The notes under the pieces were generated by a model, which was not told the origin of the DNA, did no database searches, and saw nothing but the letters and a program-made list of their open reading frames with translations. Positions 25,795 through 34,594 of a stretch of 64,000 bases of DNA are shown here, piece by piece. A program made the position numbers and the translations under genes. How positions within the stretch are numbered: position 1 is the first letter of the stretch; every line of letters starts with the position of its first letter. This DNA comes from Chitinophagaceae bacterium PMP191F (GTDB lineage Bacteria > Bacteroidota > Bacteroidia > Chitinophagales > Chitinophagaceae), in assembly GCA_001302245.1 (NCBI GenBank), contig LGYU01000008.1:1-64000 (forward strand), written 5' to 3'.

Positions 25795-27378
25795 ATGATA
25801 GTAGCTGGGGGACGAATGTTTTCGTTGGAAGATTTTGCTGAGCTTCTTTTTAATGGAAAATCGCTGACACTTGATACAACAGCGGTTGAAAAAGTAGAAG
25901 CCAGTTATCGTTTTCTGCAACATTTCTCAAAAGAAAAACTCATTTACGGTATCAACACTGGTTTTGGCCCGATGGCTCAATACAAGATCAGTGAAGACAG
26001 GATCCTTGAACTTCAGTACAACCTTATCAGAAGTCATAGTTCCGGCAGCGGCGCCGTATTACCCGCATTGTTGGGTAAAGCTGTAATGATAGCCCGTTTA
26101 AACAGCCTGATGCAGGGGCACTCCGGCGTACATCCGGAGTTGGTAGAACTGCTGAAGGAAATGATCAACAATGATATTACTCCCTGTATATATGAACATG
26201 GTGGTGTAGGTGCCAGCGGCGACCTGGTTCAACTGGCTCACCTGGCATTATCACTGATTGGTGAAGGTGAAGTATTGCATGAAGGAAAAATGTATCCCAC
26301 TGCAGAGATCTTTAAAAAATTTAATCTGAAACCCGCCAGCATTCACATTCGCGAAGGCCTGGCTGTTCTGAATGGTACTTCTGCCATGACCGGTATTGGC
26401 ATGCTGAATGTACTGGGTGCCAAAAAATTACTGAACTGGTCCATCATGCTTTCTGCCATGACCAATGAAATAGTGGAAGCATACGATGACCATTTTTCAC
26501 ACGAACTGAATATTGTAAAACACCACAAAGGTCAGAACCGTGTAGCTGCCATGATGCGTGATGTACTGAAAGGCAGCAAAATGATCCGCAGCCGTTCTGA
26601 ACATCTGTACAGAGCCGACAATATTCAGCAGGAAGTATTTGAAGATAAAGTACAGGAATATTACTCCCTCCGCTGCATTACGCAGGTACTGGGTCCCGTT
26701 TACGATACAATTGTACATGCAGAAAGAATAGTGGTAGACGAGTTTAACTCTGTTAATGATAACCCGGTAGTAGATCACGAAAATCACAACATTTTCCACG
26801 GCGGCAATTTCCACGGCGATTACATTTCGCTGGAAATGGACAAACTGAAGACCACTATTACCAAATTGTCCATGCTGTCTGAACGCCAATTGAACTACCT
26901 GCTCAATAATAAGCTCAACCAGAAGTTCCCACCGTTTGTAAACCTGGGTGTTCTGGGGCTGAACTTCGGCATGCAGGGTATGCAGTTCACAGCCACCTCT
27001 ACCGTGGCAGAGAACCAGACCCTTTCATTCCCTATGTCTGTACACAGCATTCCCAATAATAATGATAACCAGGATATTGTAAGCATGGGTTGCAATGGCG
27101 CCCTGATGACGAGAAAGGTTATCAACAATTCATTTGAAGTACTGGCCATTCAGCTGATGACGATAGTTCAGGCTATCGATTACCTGCAATGCGTGCCGCG
27201 TTTATCACCCGCCACAAAGGCTGTTTACCAGTCTGTACGGCAGGTGTTCCCGAAATTTGTAGAAGATTCCCCACGGTATAAAGAGCTGGAAAAAGTAGTA
27301 ACTTACCTTCAGAAAACTGATACCACTGCACTTTCCGGTACTACGTTACAAGAATCCAAAACAACGGCAGTCCATTAA
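25795..27378 (+). CDS. Tyrosine ammonia-lyase (HAL/PAL/TAL family)
   Basis: A 527-residue lyase with the MIO-forming triplet Ala140-Ser141-Gly142 in GGVGASGDLVQLAHL, the catalytic Tyr51 in IYGINTGFGPM, and further family blocks GGNFHGDYISLEMDKLK and SIPNNNDNQDIVSMG. The substrate-selectivity position reads NLIRSHSSGSG. This Ser-His form is also seen in histidine lyases, but overall the protein strongly resembles the tyrosine-specific enzyme known from Flavobacterium johnsoniae. It deaminates tyrosine to 4-coumarate, the flexirubin starter. A 229-bp leader before it may hold its own promoter. Confidence 0.9.
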   Translation: MIVAGGRMFSLEDFAELLFNGKSLTLDTTAVEKVEASYRFLQHFSKEKLIYGINTGFGPMAQYKISEDRILELQYNLIRSHSSGSGAVLPALLGKAVMIARLNSLMQGHSGVHPELVELLKEMINNDITPCIYEHGGVGASGDLVQLAHLALSLIGEGEVLHEGKMYPTAEIFKKFNLKPASIHIREGLAVLNGTSAMTGIGMLNVLGAKKLLNWSIMLSAMTNEIVEAYDDHFSHELNIVKHHKGQNRVAAMMRDVLKGSKMIRSRSEHLYRADNIQQEVFEDKVQEYYSLRCITQVLGPVYDTIVHAERIVVDEFNSVNDNPVVDHENHNIFHGGNFHGDYISLEMDKLKTTITKLSMLSERQLNYLLNNKLNQKFPPFVNLGVLGLNFGMQGMQFTATSTVAENQTLSFPMSVHSIPNNNDNQDIVSMGCNGALMTRKVINNSFEVLAIQLMTIVQAIDYLQCVPRLSPATKAVYQSVRQVFPKFVEDSPRYKELEKVVTYLQKTDTTALSGTTLQESKTTAVH

Positions 27379-27425
27379 TATCAACAAGGCATTACAAGTG
27401 CTGCAAAACCTATAGTACCAGACCA

Positions 27426-28154
27426 ATGAAATGTGCATTAGTAACCGGCGGATCACGGGGTATCGGCAGAGCCGTCTGCCTGAAAATGGCAGATATGGGC
27501 TACTACGTACTTGTGAACTATAAGGGAAATGAAACAGAAGCCAACAACACGCTGGCCCTTGTACGTGAAAAGGGCGGTGATGGAGAACTGCTGAAATTCG
27601 ACGTTGCCTCCAAAGAACAGATCCAGGAAATTCTGGGCGGATGGATGGAAAAGAACACAGACAAAATCATTGAGGTACTGGTAAACAATGCAGGCATTAA
27701 AGATGATGTGCTGATGGTGTTTATGAAAGATGAACAGTGGGAAAATGTATTGCAGACCAGTCTGGATGGTTTCTTCTATGTTACGCGCCTCGTTCTGAAC
27801 AACATGGTGCTGAAACGTTATGGAAGGATCATCAATATGGTATCTGTTTCCGGGTTGAAAGGAACTCCGGGACAGGTAAACTATTCTGCTGCCAAAGGCG
27901 GCATCATTGCTGCTACCAAAGCATTGGCGCAGGAGGTTGGTAAAAGAAATATTACTGTCAATGCAGTGGCTCCTGGTTTTATCAAAACAGATATGACCGA
28001 GGGCATAGATGAAAAAGAAATGAAAGGGATGATCCCGGTAAACCGTTTCGGATTGCCGGAAGAAGTGGCCTATGCAGTGGGATTTCTTGCTGCCCGTGAA
28101 GCTGCCTACATTACCGGCGAGGTAATTTCGGTGAATGGCGGGCTATATTCTTAA
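27426..28154 (+). CDS. 3-oxoacyl-ACP reductase (FabG-like SDR)
   Basis: A 242-residue short-chain dehydrogenase with cofactor motif GGSRGIGRA, NNAG, the catalytic Ser in MVSVSG and YSAAKGG (Tyr-x-x-x-Lys), and a C-terminus typical of FabG (YITGEVISVNGG). It would reduce the 3-oxo group after each condensation. It is the only ketoreductase in the cluster, so it must serve both KS/CLF sets. It is in line with its neighbours (short gaps on both sides). Confidence 0.9.
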   Translation: MKCALVTGGSRGIGRAVCLKMADMGYYVLVNYKGNETEANNTLALVREKGGDGELLKFDVASKEQIQEILGGWMEKNTDKIIEVLVNNAGIKDDVLMVFMKDEQWENVLQTSLDGFFYVTRLVLNNMVLKRYGRIINMVSVSGLKGTPGQVNYSAAKGGIIAATKALAQEVGKRNITVNAVAPGFIKTDMTEGIDEKEMKGMIPVNRFGLPEEVAYAVGFLAAREAAYITGEVISVNGGLYS

Positions 28155-28157
28155 TCT

Positions 28158-28203
28158 CATTGAGTATTGAAAGTTGGATATTAAAATGCTCAATTTTTCA
28201 ATG
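28158..28203 (+). repeat. Imperfect hairpin between ketoreductase and KS genes
   Basis: CATTGAGTATTGA on the left pairs with TCAATTTTTCAATG on the right apart from two mismatches. It fills much of the 81-bp gap, and may act as a processing or attenuation site. Confidence 0.4.
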
Positions 28204-28235
28204 TTCAAAAGCAAAATAACACAGTTGGCAACTAC

Positions 28236-29456
28236 ATGAACAGAGTAGTCATAACGGGGTTAGGTATTTATTCCTGTCTGGGCAACAACCTGCAGCAGGT
28301 GCGTGATTCCCTGTACGCAGGCAGATCGGGTATTGTACTGGATGCTGAGCGTAAAGCATTCGGATACCGCTCCGGTTTAACCGGTTTTGTAGAGCGCCCC
28401 AATCTGAAGGGAATGCTCGACAGGCGTTCGCGTATTATGCTGCCCGAACAGGGTGAATACGCCTACCTGGCAACCGTGGAAGCATTAAAAAATGCGGGTC
28501 TCGACGAAGATTATCTTATCCGGCACGAAGCCGGTATTTTATATGGCAACGATAGCTCGGCCAAACCGGTTATTGAAGCCAATGATACAATAAGAGAAAA
28601 AAAGGATACTACCTTAGTGGGTTCTGCGGCAGTCTTTCAGACAATGAATTCTACCGTAACCATGAACCTGGCAACCATTTTCAAGTTGCGTGGGGTTAAT
28701 TTTACCATCAGTGCTGCCTGTGCCAGCGGATCGCACGCCATCGGCCTGGGTTATATGTTTATTCGCAGCGGTATGCAGGATTGTGTTATTACCGGTGGCG
28801 CACAGGAGGTAAATACCTATTCCATGGGCACATTTGATGCCCTTTCGGCATTTTCTGTGCGCGAAGGTGATCCTACCCGCGCTTCCCGTCCGTTCGACCG
28901 TGACCGCGACGGACTGGTACCCAGCGGCGGCGCAGCCACTGTGGTGCTTGAAAGCCTGGAATCTGCCAAAAAACGTGGCGCTCCCATCCTGGCTGAAATT
29001 GTAGGGTACGGTTTTTCGTCCAATGGTGAGCATATCTCTAATCCTACTGTAGACGGACCCCGGCGTTCGCTGGAAATGGCCCTGCGCGATGCAGGTTTAA
29101 CCCAGCACGAAGTGGATTATATCAATGCCCATGCAACTTCTACCCCCGCCGGCGATGCCAGCGAGGCAAAAGCCATTCATGAGGTATTTGGCGCTAAAAA
29201 ACCTTATATTAGTTCAACCAAATCTATGACCGGGCACGAGTGCTGGATGGCCGGTGCCAGTGAAATTGTGTACTCCATGCTGATGATGCAGAACGATTTC
29301 ATTGCACCCAACATCAACTTTGAAAACCCGGACGAAGATTCGGCCAAACTGAACATTGTTACAGGCACCGTAGAAAAGAACATCAATATTTTTTTATCAA
29401 ACTCCTTTGGGTTTGGCGGAACCAATTCGTCGCTCATTGTGAAAAAAAGCGTGTAA
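28236..29456 (+). CDS. Beta-ketoacyl-ACP synthase (FabB-like)
   Basis: A 406-residue condensing enzyme with Cys162 in SAACASGSHAIG, His in NAHATSTPAGD, and His in MTGHECWMAGASE, the KAS I/II triad. The C-terminal FGFGGTNSSL loop is intact. It is followed by an ACP (10 bp gap). It differs from the two FabF-like copies paired with CLF proteins, and seems nearer FabB. It may do the first condensation on the coumaroyl starter or make precursor acyl chains; the sequence does not tell which. Confidence 0.88.
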   Translation: MNRVVITGLGIYSCLGNNLQQVRDSLYAGRSGIVLDAERKAFGYRSGLTGFVERPNLKGMLDRRSRIMLPEQGEYAYLATVEALKNAGLDEDYLIRHEAGILYGNDSSAKPVIEANDTIREKKDTTLVGSAAVFQTMNSTVTMNLATIFKLRGVNFTISAACASGSHAIGLGYMFIRSGMQDCVITGGAQEVNTYSMGTFDALSAFSVREGDPTRASRPFDRDRDGLVPSGGAATVVLESLESAKKRGAPILAEIVGYGFSSNGEHISNPTVDGPRRSLEMALRDAGLTQHEVDYINAHATSTPAGDASEAKAIHEVFGAKKPYISSTKSMTGHECWMAGASEIVYSMLMMQNDFIAPNINFENPDEDSAKLNIVTGTVEKNINIFLSNSFGFGGTNSSLIVKKSV

Positions 29457-29466
29457 TTTTTGTGCT

Positions 29467-29724
29467 ATGAAAAAAGAAGAAATCATTGAGAAAATCAATG
29501 GATTCCTGGTGGATGAGTTTGAAGTAGACGCCTCAAAAATCAACCCCGAAGCAAACCTGAAAGAAGTACTTGAACTGGACAGTCTTGATTACATCGACCT
29601 GGTAGTTGTTATTGAAAGTAATTTTTCATTTAAAGTAAAACCGGAAGATTTTGCAGGAATTGCTACTTTCCAGGATTTCTATGATTACATCCTTTCGCGT
29701 GTTCCGGTAAAAGAATTTGCATAA
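29467..29724 (+). CDS. Acyl carrier protein (right arm, unpaired copy)
   Basis: An 85-residue carrier protein with the attachment Ser in VLELDSLDYIDLVVVIE. It is more divergent from the other two cluster ACPs than they are from each other. Its stop overlaps the start of the acyltransferase gene by one base (29724), so it may hand its acyl group to that enzyme. Confidence 0.88.
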   Translation: MKKEEIIEKINGFLVDEFEVDASKINPEANLKEVLELDSLDYIDLVVVIESNFSFKVKPEDFAGIATFQDFYDYILSRVPVKEFA

Positions 29725-30605
29725 TGCCGTCGTGGCAGGGCAGGTCGCAGACAACTCCGTTAGGCTATCGCATATTTGTTGGCATTTTAAAAAGTTTCGG
29801 AGTACTGCCGGCTTACGTGTTGCTACGGTTTGTGGCATTGTACTATTTCTTTTTTTCACGCAAATCGTCCCGAGCCATATTGACCTACTTTCGTCAACGG
29901 CTGGGTTACGGTGCTATTCCCTCCCTGATCAGGCTGTATAAAAATTATTACCTGTTCGGTCAGACATTGATTGACAAGGTTGTTGTAATGTCCGGTATCC
30001 GTAACAGGTTTACATTCGATTTTGACGGAGAAGAGCACCTGCACGCCATGGCAAAGCTGCAAAAAGGCGGTCTGCTGTTAAGCGCACACATTGGCAACTG
30101 GGAAATTGCAGGACACCTGCTGAAAAGACTTGACACCCGCATCAATATTGTGATGTATGACGGTGAACACCAGCAGATCAAAGAGTACCTGGAAAAAGTT
30201 ACCGGCAAAAGAAACGCACGTATCATTATCATAAAGGACGATCTTTCACATATCTATGCCATCAGTGAAGCATTTAAGAACAATGAGCTGGTGTGTATGC
30301 ATGCAGACAGGTTCCTGGAAGGCAATAAAACAGTTACCACCGACTTCCTGGGCAAAAAAGCATTGTTACCCGCAGGTCCCTTCCTGCTGGCAGCCACTTT
30401 TAAAGCACCGGTATCCTTTGTATTTGCCATGAAAGAAACCAGCCTGCATTATCACTTCTTTGCAAGCACGCCGAAAGAGTATGGCGGCAAACCCAAAGAA
30501 GAGATCATACAACAGATAGCAGACAATTTTGCTGCAGCAATGGAAGAAAAAGTGAAAGGCTATCCCGAACAGTGGTTTAATTATTATGATTTCTGGAAAC
30601 AGTAA
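29724..30605 (+). CDS. LpxL/HtrB-like lysophospholipid acyltransferase
   Basis: A 293-residue membrane-associated acyltransferase with the HxxxxE-type motif in SAHIGNWEIAGH, the family motif in VCMHADRF, and LLPAGPFLLAATF. The N-terminal region has a hydrophobic segment (YVLLRFVALYYFFFS). It may transfer an acyl or polyene chain from ACP to a hydroxyl. Along with the PlsC domain at 16787-20659 and the C45 protein at 22195-23865 it is one of three candidates for building the ester. The gene is translationally coupled to the ACP. Confidence 0.8.
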   Translation: MPSWQGRSQTTPLGYRIFVGILKSFGVLPAYVLLRFVALYYFFFSRKSSRAILTYFRQRLGYGAIPSLIRLYKNYYLFGQTLIDKVVVMSGIRNRFTFDFDGEEHLHAMAKLQKGGLLLSAHIGNWEIAGHLLKRLDTRINIVMYDGEHQQIKEYLEKVTGKRNARIIIIKDDLSHIYAISEAFKNNELVCMHADRFLEGNKTVTTDFLGKKALLPAGPFLLAATFKAPVSFVFAMKETSLHYHFFASTPKEYGGKPKEEIIQQIADNFAAAMEEKVKGYPEQWFNYYDFWKQ

Positions 30606-30611
30606 TCCATT

Positions 30612-31034
30612 ATGAGCTACGCACAACATATTACTGATCTTATACCGCAGCGGCATCCGTTTGTAATGATCGGCAACCTGGTGCATTGCGATGATACGCT
30701 GGCACGCACCATTTTTACCATACAGGAAGAGAATATTTTTGTACAGAACGGTTTCCTGCAGGAGCCCGGCCTGGTAGAAAATATAGCGCAGACAGCCGCT
30801 GCACGCATGGGTTACCTGTGCAAAGCAGAAAACAAACCGGTGCCGGTCGGTTTTATCGGCGCCGTACAACAGCTTTCCATTACCGGCTTACCAGCCGTAC
30901 AACAACAGATCACCACAGAGATCATTATCAAGAACCAGGTATTTGATGTAACCATCATTACCGGTAAAGTATCCTGCGGAGATCAGCTATTGGCCAGTTG
31001 CGAAATGAAAATTTTTATTTCTAATAAACCATAA
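30612..31034 (+). CDS. 3-hydroxyacyl-ACP dehydratase-like hotdog protein (first)
   Basis: A 140-residue hotdog-fold protein. It has LIPQRHPFVMIGNLVH and, in the central helix, LQEPGLVENIAQTAAARMG. The Glu in PGLVENIAQ fits the catalytic acid position, and the His lies in QRHPF. The pattern resembles ApeP of aryl-polyene systems. It would dehydrate 3-hydroxyacyl-ACP to the conjugated enoyl form. No enoyl reductase is found, consistent with a conjugated product. Confidence 0.75.
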   Translation: MSYAQHITDLIPQRHPFVMIGNLVHCDDTLARTIFTIQEENIFVQNGFLQEPGLVENIAQTAAARMGYLCKAENKPVPVGFIGAVQQLSITGLPAVQQQITTEIIIKNQVFDVTIITGKVSCGDQLLASCEMKIFISNKP

Positions 31035-31051
31035 AAATACCTTTTCAAGCT

Positions 31052-31705
31052 ATGAAACTTGTAACTACAGCCCGGTATCTTACCAGCCTTATTATAGGCC
31101 TTGCCCTTACACAGGCTACTGTACAGGCACAAACACTGAAAGACGTTTTCTCTTCCAGCGAAAGCCCCATTTTTTACTACGGTATTGATTTTACAAAAGC
31201 CAAACTGATTGACGATGCTGCAGCCAATGCACTGGACATTAAAGACCGCCAGTTTGCAGGCATTAACGATGTGGTGGTAAATGAGCCTAAGAAATATGAA
31301 CTGGCCAAAGCATTCCAGAAAAGCAATATCGATCACGATCTGGGTCCTATACACAAAAAGAACCAGACCGTAAATCCCGACAACATTAAATCAACCACCT
31401 CTGCCGATTACAATCGTCTTAAAGCTGCCGACATCAGCGGTGTTATCAAAGACCTTGAAACCGGCGATAAAAAAGGTGTAGGACTGGTGTTTGTAGTAGA
31501 AGCAATGAGCAAAACCCAGAAAGCTGCCGCCATCTGGGTTACCCTGTTCGACATCAAAACCAAAAAAGTATTATTAACAGAACGTATGGAAGGCACTGCC
31601 GGTGGTTTCGGATTCCGCAACTATTGGGCAGCCAGTATTAAAGACGTCATGAACGATATTGAGAAAAAGAAGTTCAAAGAGTGGAAAGCTGCCTACGGAG
31701 GTTAA
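31052..31705 (+). CDS. Secreted protein of the pigment cluster, function unknown
   Basis: A 217-residue protein with a signal peptide ending near VQAQ. The mature part begins TLKDVFSSSESPIFYYGIDFTKAKL and ends KDVMNDIEKKKFKEW. The central block (VGLVFVVEAMSKTQKAAAIWVTLFD) and the GFGFRNYWAAS region suggest an alpha/beta periplasmic fold. No enzyme motif is visible. Its position within the right arm suggests a role in handling the product in the periplasm; this is inference. Confidence 0.65.
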   Translation: MKLVTTARYLTSLIIGLALTQATVQAQTLKDVFSSSESPIFYYGIDFTKAKLIDDAAANALDIKDRQFAGINDVVVNEPKKYELAKAFQKSNIDHDLGPIHKKNQTVNPDNIKSTTSADYNRLKAADISGVIKDLETGDKKGVGLVFVVEAMSKTQKAAAIWVTLFDIKTKKVLLTERMEGTAGGFGFRNYWAASIKDVMNDIEKKKFKEWKAAYGG

Positions 31706-31717
31706 GCAATTCCCCGG

Positions 31718-31750
31718 GCTACGCTATGTGAAATCCTCATATAGCGTAGC
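31718..31750 (+). terminator. Strong hairpin inside the right arm
   Basis: GCTACGCTATGTG and CATATAGCGTAGC can pair over 13 positions with one G-T wobble around a 7-base loop. It is 13 bases past a stop codon. There is no T-run after it, so it may be an attenuator, a processing site or an mRNA stabiliser rather than a full terminator. Confidence 0.5.
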
Positions 31751-31795
31751 ATTCCGCAAACAGCCCGCGGCCTGTACAAAACAGTTATTCATCCA

Positions 31796-32224
31796 ATGAA
31801 GCAAAAAGAACTTAGCGATCGTACAGAAATATTGGTCCGGTTTAATGAAGCAGACCCTTTGGGTATTGTATGGCATGGGCATTATGTACGTTATTTTGAA
31901 GATGGCCGCGAGGCATTCGGTATCAAACACGGCATTGGTTATCTTGATTTTTACCGCAACAGCCTGGTAGTGCCTGTTGTAAGTATTCAGTGCGATTACA
32001 AGCGTTCCCTGCGCTATGGTGACAAAGTAATTATTGAAACAACTTATGTTCCCAGCGAAGCTGCCAAACTGATCTTTACCTACCGCTTATTCAAAGCAGG
32101 CACCAATGAACTGGTGGCTACAGGTACTTCTGTACAGGTTTTCCTGGACAGAGACAGTTCTGTGCTGCAACTGACCAACCCTCCTTTTTTTGAAGACTGG
32201 AAAAGAAAACAGGCGTTGATTTAA
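31796..32224 (+). CDS. Acyl-CoA/ACP thioesterase (YbgC-like, 4HBT)
   Basis: A 142-residue hotdog thioesterase with the motif VRFNEADPLGIVWHGHYVRYFEDGREAF. The Asp in EADPLGIV is the catalytic residue of the 4-hydroxybenzoyl-CoA thioesterase type. It may hydrolyse or edit acyl thioesters made in the cluster; aryl-polyene clusters often contain one (ApeK-like). Confidence 0.82.
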   Translation: MKQKELSDRTEILVRFNEADPLGIVWHGHYVRYFEDGREAFGIKHGIGYLDFYRNSLVVPVVSIQCDYKRSLRYGDKVIIETTYVPSEAAKLIFTYRLFKAGTNELVATGTSVQVFLDRDSSVLQLTNPPFFEDWKRKQALI

Positions 32225-32233
32225 CATTAAACA

Positions 32234-33376
32234 ATGAAAGACGTTTTTGTAGTTGCCGATAACATTGTATCACCGCTTGGTTTTTCTTCTGCAGATAATT
32301 TCAGGCAGTTAACCGAAGGCATTTCCGGTATTCAGCAACACAACAATATCGCCATTGCACCCGAACCCTTCTATGCTTCTTTGTTTGCACCACAAACAAC
32401 TTTTATAGAAGCCCCTGCTTCCTATACAAAATTTGAGCAATTACTGATCGCGTCCATTGCCGGCGCATTACAGCACTGCCCGGTTGATATAAAAAGTCCT
32501 TCCACGGCACTGATCATTTCCACCACCAAAGGCAATATCAGTTTAATAGAAACTGAACCCGTTACCCCTGCTCTGAAAGAGCGGGTAGCTTTGTATACTT
32601 CAGCACAGCTGGTAGCCGGTCACTTCGGTTTTACCACACAACCATTAATTGTATCACACGCCTGTATTTCCGGCGTACTGGCCATTACCACCGGTATGCG
32701 CCTGTTGCGCAGCGGGCAGTACCGGCATGTAGTGATAGCGGGAGCAGATGTGATCACCCGGTTTGTATTATCGGGCTTTCAATCATTCCAGGCTGTCAGC
32801 GCAGCGCCCTGCAAGCCCTTCGATGCCGCACGCAATGGCGTAACATTGGGTGAAGGAGCCGCCACCATCGTCCTTTCCGTTGATCCTCCCGCCAATGCCA
32901 CAGCACACATCCGGGTTACCGGTGGTGCAGTGAGCAACGACGCCAATCATATTTCAGGCCCTTCCCGCACAGGACAGGAGCTTTTCCAGGCCATGCAGTG
33001 CACCATGCACGAGGCAGGGGTTGCTGCCACCGATATTGATTTCATTTCAGCACACGGAACAGCCACGTTGTACAATGATGAAATGGAGTCAAAAGCTATT
33101 ACACTGGCCGGTTTACAGGACGTTCCAGTAAACAGCCTGAAAGGATATTATGGTCATACATTGGGTGCCGCAGGGCTGATTGAATCAGTTATTTCCATAC
33201 ATTCCCTGCTACAGAACCTGGTGATCCCCACAAAGGGATTTAGTGAACCCGGTACCACCAAAAGCTTGAATGTTTGCAGTATTTTGCAACCTGGCTTTTT
33301 AAAAACCTGCCTTAAAACGGCTTCCGGTTTTGGTGGATGTAATGCCGCAGTACTATTCAACAAACAACTTATCTAG
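32234..33376 (+). CDS. Beta-ketoacyl synthase (divergent)
   Basis: A 380-residue condensing enzyme. All three catalytic residues are present: Cys144 in VSHACISGVL, His in SAHGTATLYNDE, and His in GYYGHTLGAAG. The N-terminal half is divergent from other KSs in the window (DVFVVADNIVSPLGF). It lacks a directly adjacent ACP. It could elongate or prime the chain. The gene follows the thioesterase at a 9-bp distance. Confidence 0.82.
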   Translation: MKDVFVVADNIVSPLGFSSADNFRQLTEGISGIQQHNNIAIAPEPFYASLFAPQTTFIEAPASYTKFEQLLIASIAGALQHCPVDIKSPSTALIISTTKGNISLIETEPVTPALKERVALYTSAQLVAGHFGFTTQPLIVSHACISGVLAITTGMRLLRSGQYRHVVIAGADVITRFVLSGFQSFQAVSAAPCKPFDAARNGVTLGEGAATIVLSVDPPANATAHIRVTGGAVSNDANHISGPSRTGQELFQAMQCTMHEAGVAATDIDFISAHGTATLYNDEMESKAITLAGLQDVPVNSLKGYYGHTLGAAGLIESVISIHSLLQNLVIPTKGFSEPGTTKSLNVCSILQPGFLKTCLKTASGFGGCNAAVLFNKQLI

Positions 33377-33406
33377 TCATTCATCAAATATTCACATATC
33401 ATCTCA

Positions 33407-34477
33407 ATGAACTTTTACAGTAAGGATACCAAAACAGCATTAGAAGCCCAGAGACTGGCGCAGTTTATTGCATTCGGCCCCGTTGTATTCCAGGTTGCCA
33501 AAGTATTACGTGACAGTGGCATTCTGAAAGCTATTGAAGACAGCGGCACCAAAGGTTTAACCATTGAAGAAGTGATTGAAAAAGTACAATTGTCACGCTA
33601 CGGTGTTCGCATACTACTGGAATCCGGCCTGGGAATAGGTCTGGTGGTTATCAACGATAACAGGTATACCATTACTAAAACAGGTTACTTCCTGCTGCAT
33701 GATGCACTGACCAAAGTAAATATGGACTTTGTACATGATGTGTGTTACAAAGGTTTGTTTGCGCTGGATAAAAGTATTGAGAGTGGCAAACCCGAAGGTT
33801 TGAAAGAGCTTGGCAACTGGCCTACTATTTACGAAGGTCTTTCCCAACTGCCTCCGCATATCCAGAAAAGCTGGTTTGCATTTGACCATTATTTTTCCGA
33901 CGGAGCATTTCCCGCTGTATTGAAACATGTATACAAAGACGGTATTAAAAATATTCTTGATATTGGCGGCAACACCGGCAAATGGACCATTGCCAGCACC
34001 GGTTATTCTCCCGATATTAAAGTGACCATTATGGACCTGCCTGGTCAGCTGAACATGGCCAAGGCTAAAATGGAACAATTGGGTCTTACTGATCGCGTAT
34101 CCTTTATACAGGCCAACATCCTGGATGAAAATCAGCAATTCCCCAAAGGGTTTGATGCCATCTGGATGAGCCAGTTCCTGGATTGTTTTTCTGAAGAAGA
34201 GATCACCTCCATTCTGAAGAGATGTTATGAAGCGCTGGATGAAAATGGTTTTGTATTTATCCTTGAGGCATTCTGGGATACACAACGTTTTGAAACAGCC
34301 GCATTCTGTTTACAGCAAACCTCCGTTTACTTCACTGCACTGGCCAACGGCAACAGCCAGATGTACGATTCACGCGTATTCATTCCATGTGTGGAAGCAG
34401 CAGGTTTTGAAATTGTTGAACAGACAGACGGTATCGGTTTAAGTCACACGCTGCTGAAATGCAGAAAGAAAAGATAA
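33407..34477 (+). CDS. SAM-dependent methyltransferase (O-methyltransferase family 2-like)
   Basis: A 356-residue protein with an N-terminal winged-helix dimerisation domain (GLTIEEVIEKVQLSRYGVRILLESGLG) and a Rossmann methyltransferase domain with NILDIGGNTGKW (SAM loop) and VTIMDLPGQL. The DAIWMSQFLDCF segment includes the position usually holding catalytic His in plant-type O-methyltransferases; here it reads SQFLD without His. Flexirubins carry a methyl group on the aromatic ring, so C-methylation of the ring is a possible role. Substrate is inferred. Confidence 0.78.
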   Translation: MNFYSKDTKTALEAQRLAQFIAFGPVVFQVAKVLRDSGILKAIEDSGTKGLTIEEVIEKVQLSRYGVRILLESGLGIGLVVINDNRYTITKTGYFLLHDALTKVNMDFVHDVCYKGLFALDKSIESGKPEGLKELGNWPTIYEGLSQLPPHIQKSWFAFDHYFSDGAFPAVLKHVYKDGIKNILDIGGNTGKWTIASTGYSPDIKVTIMDLPGQLNMAKAKMEQLGLTDRVSFIQANILDENQQFPKGFDAIWMSQFLDCFSEEEITSILKRCYEALDENGFVFILEAFWDTQRFETAAFCLQQTSVYFTALANGNSQMYDSRVFIPCVEAAGFEIVEQTDGIGLSHTLLKCRKKR

Positions 34478-34479
34478 CA

Positions 34480-34562
34480 CAGCAATTAATTGCTGATTTT
34501 GGGATTTGGGGATATTGTGATGTAATCTCAATCACGAAATTTCACAATTCCGAAATCAAAGA
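34480..34562 (+). repeat. Palindrome and imperfect hairpin before the halogenase-like gene
   Basis: A perfect 16-base palindrome CAGCAATTAATTGCTG lies at 34480-34495. After it, GATTT and TTGTGA on the left pair with TCACAA and GAAATC on the right. It lies in a 117-bp gap and is a candidate regulatory or processing site. Confidence 0.4.
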
Positions 34563-34594
34563 TTCTCTATTACGGGTAAACCTTAAACCTCTAC

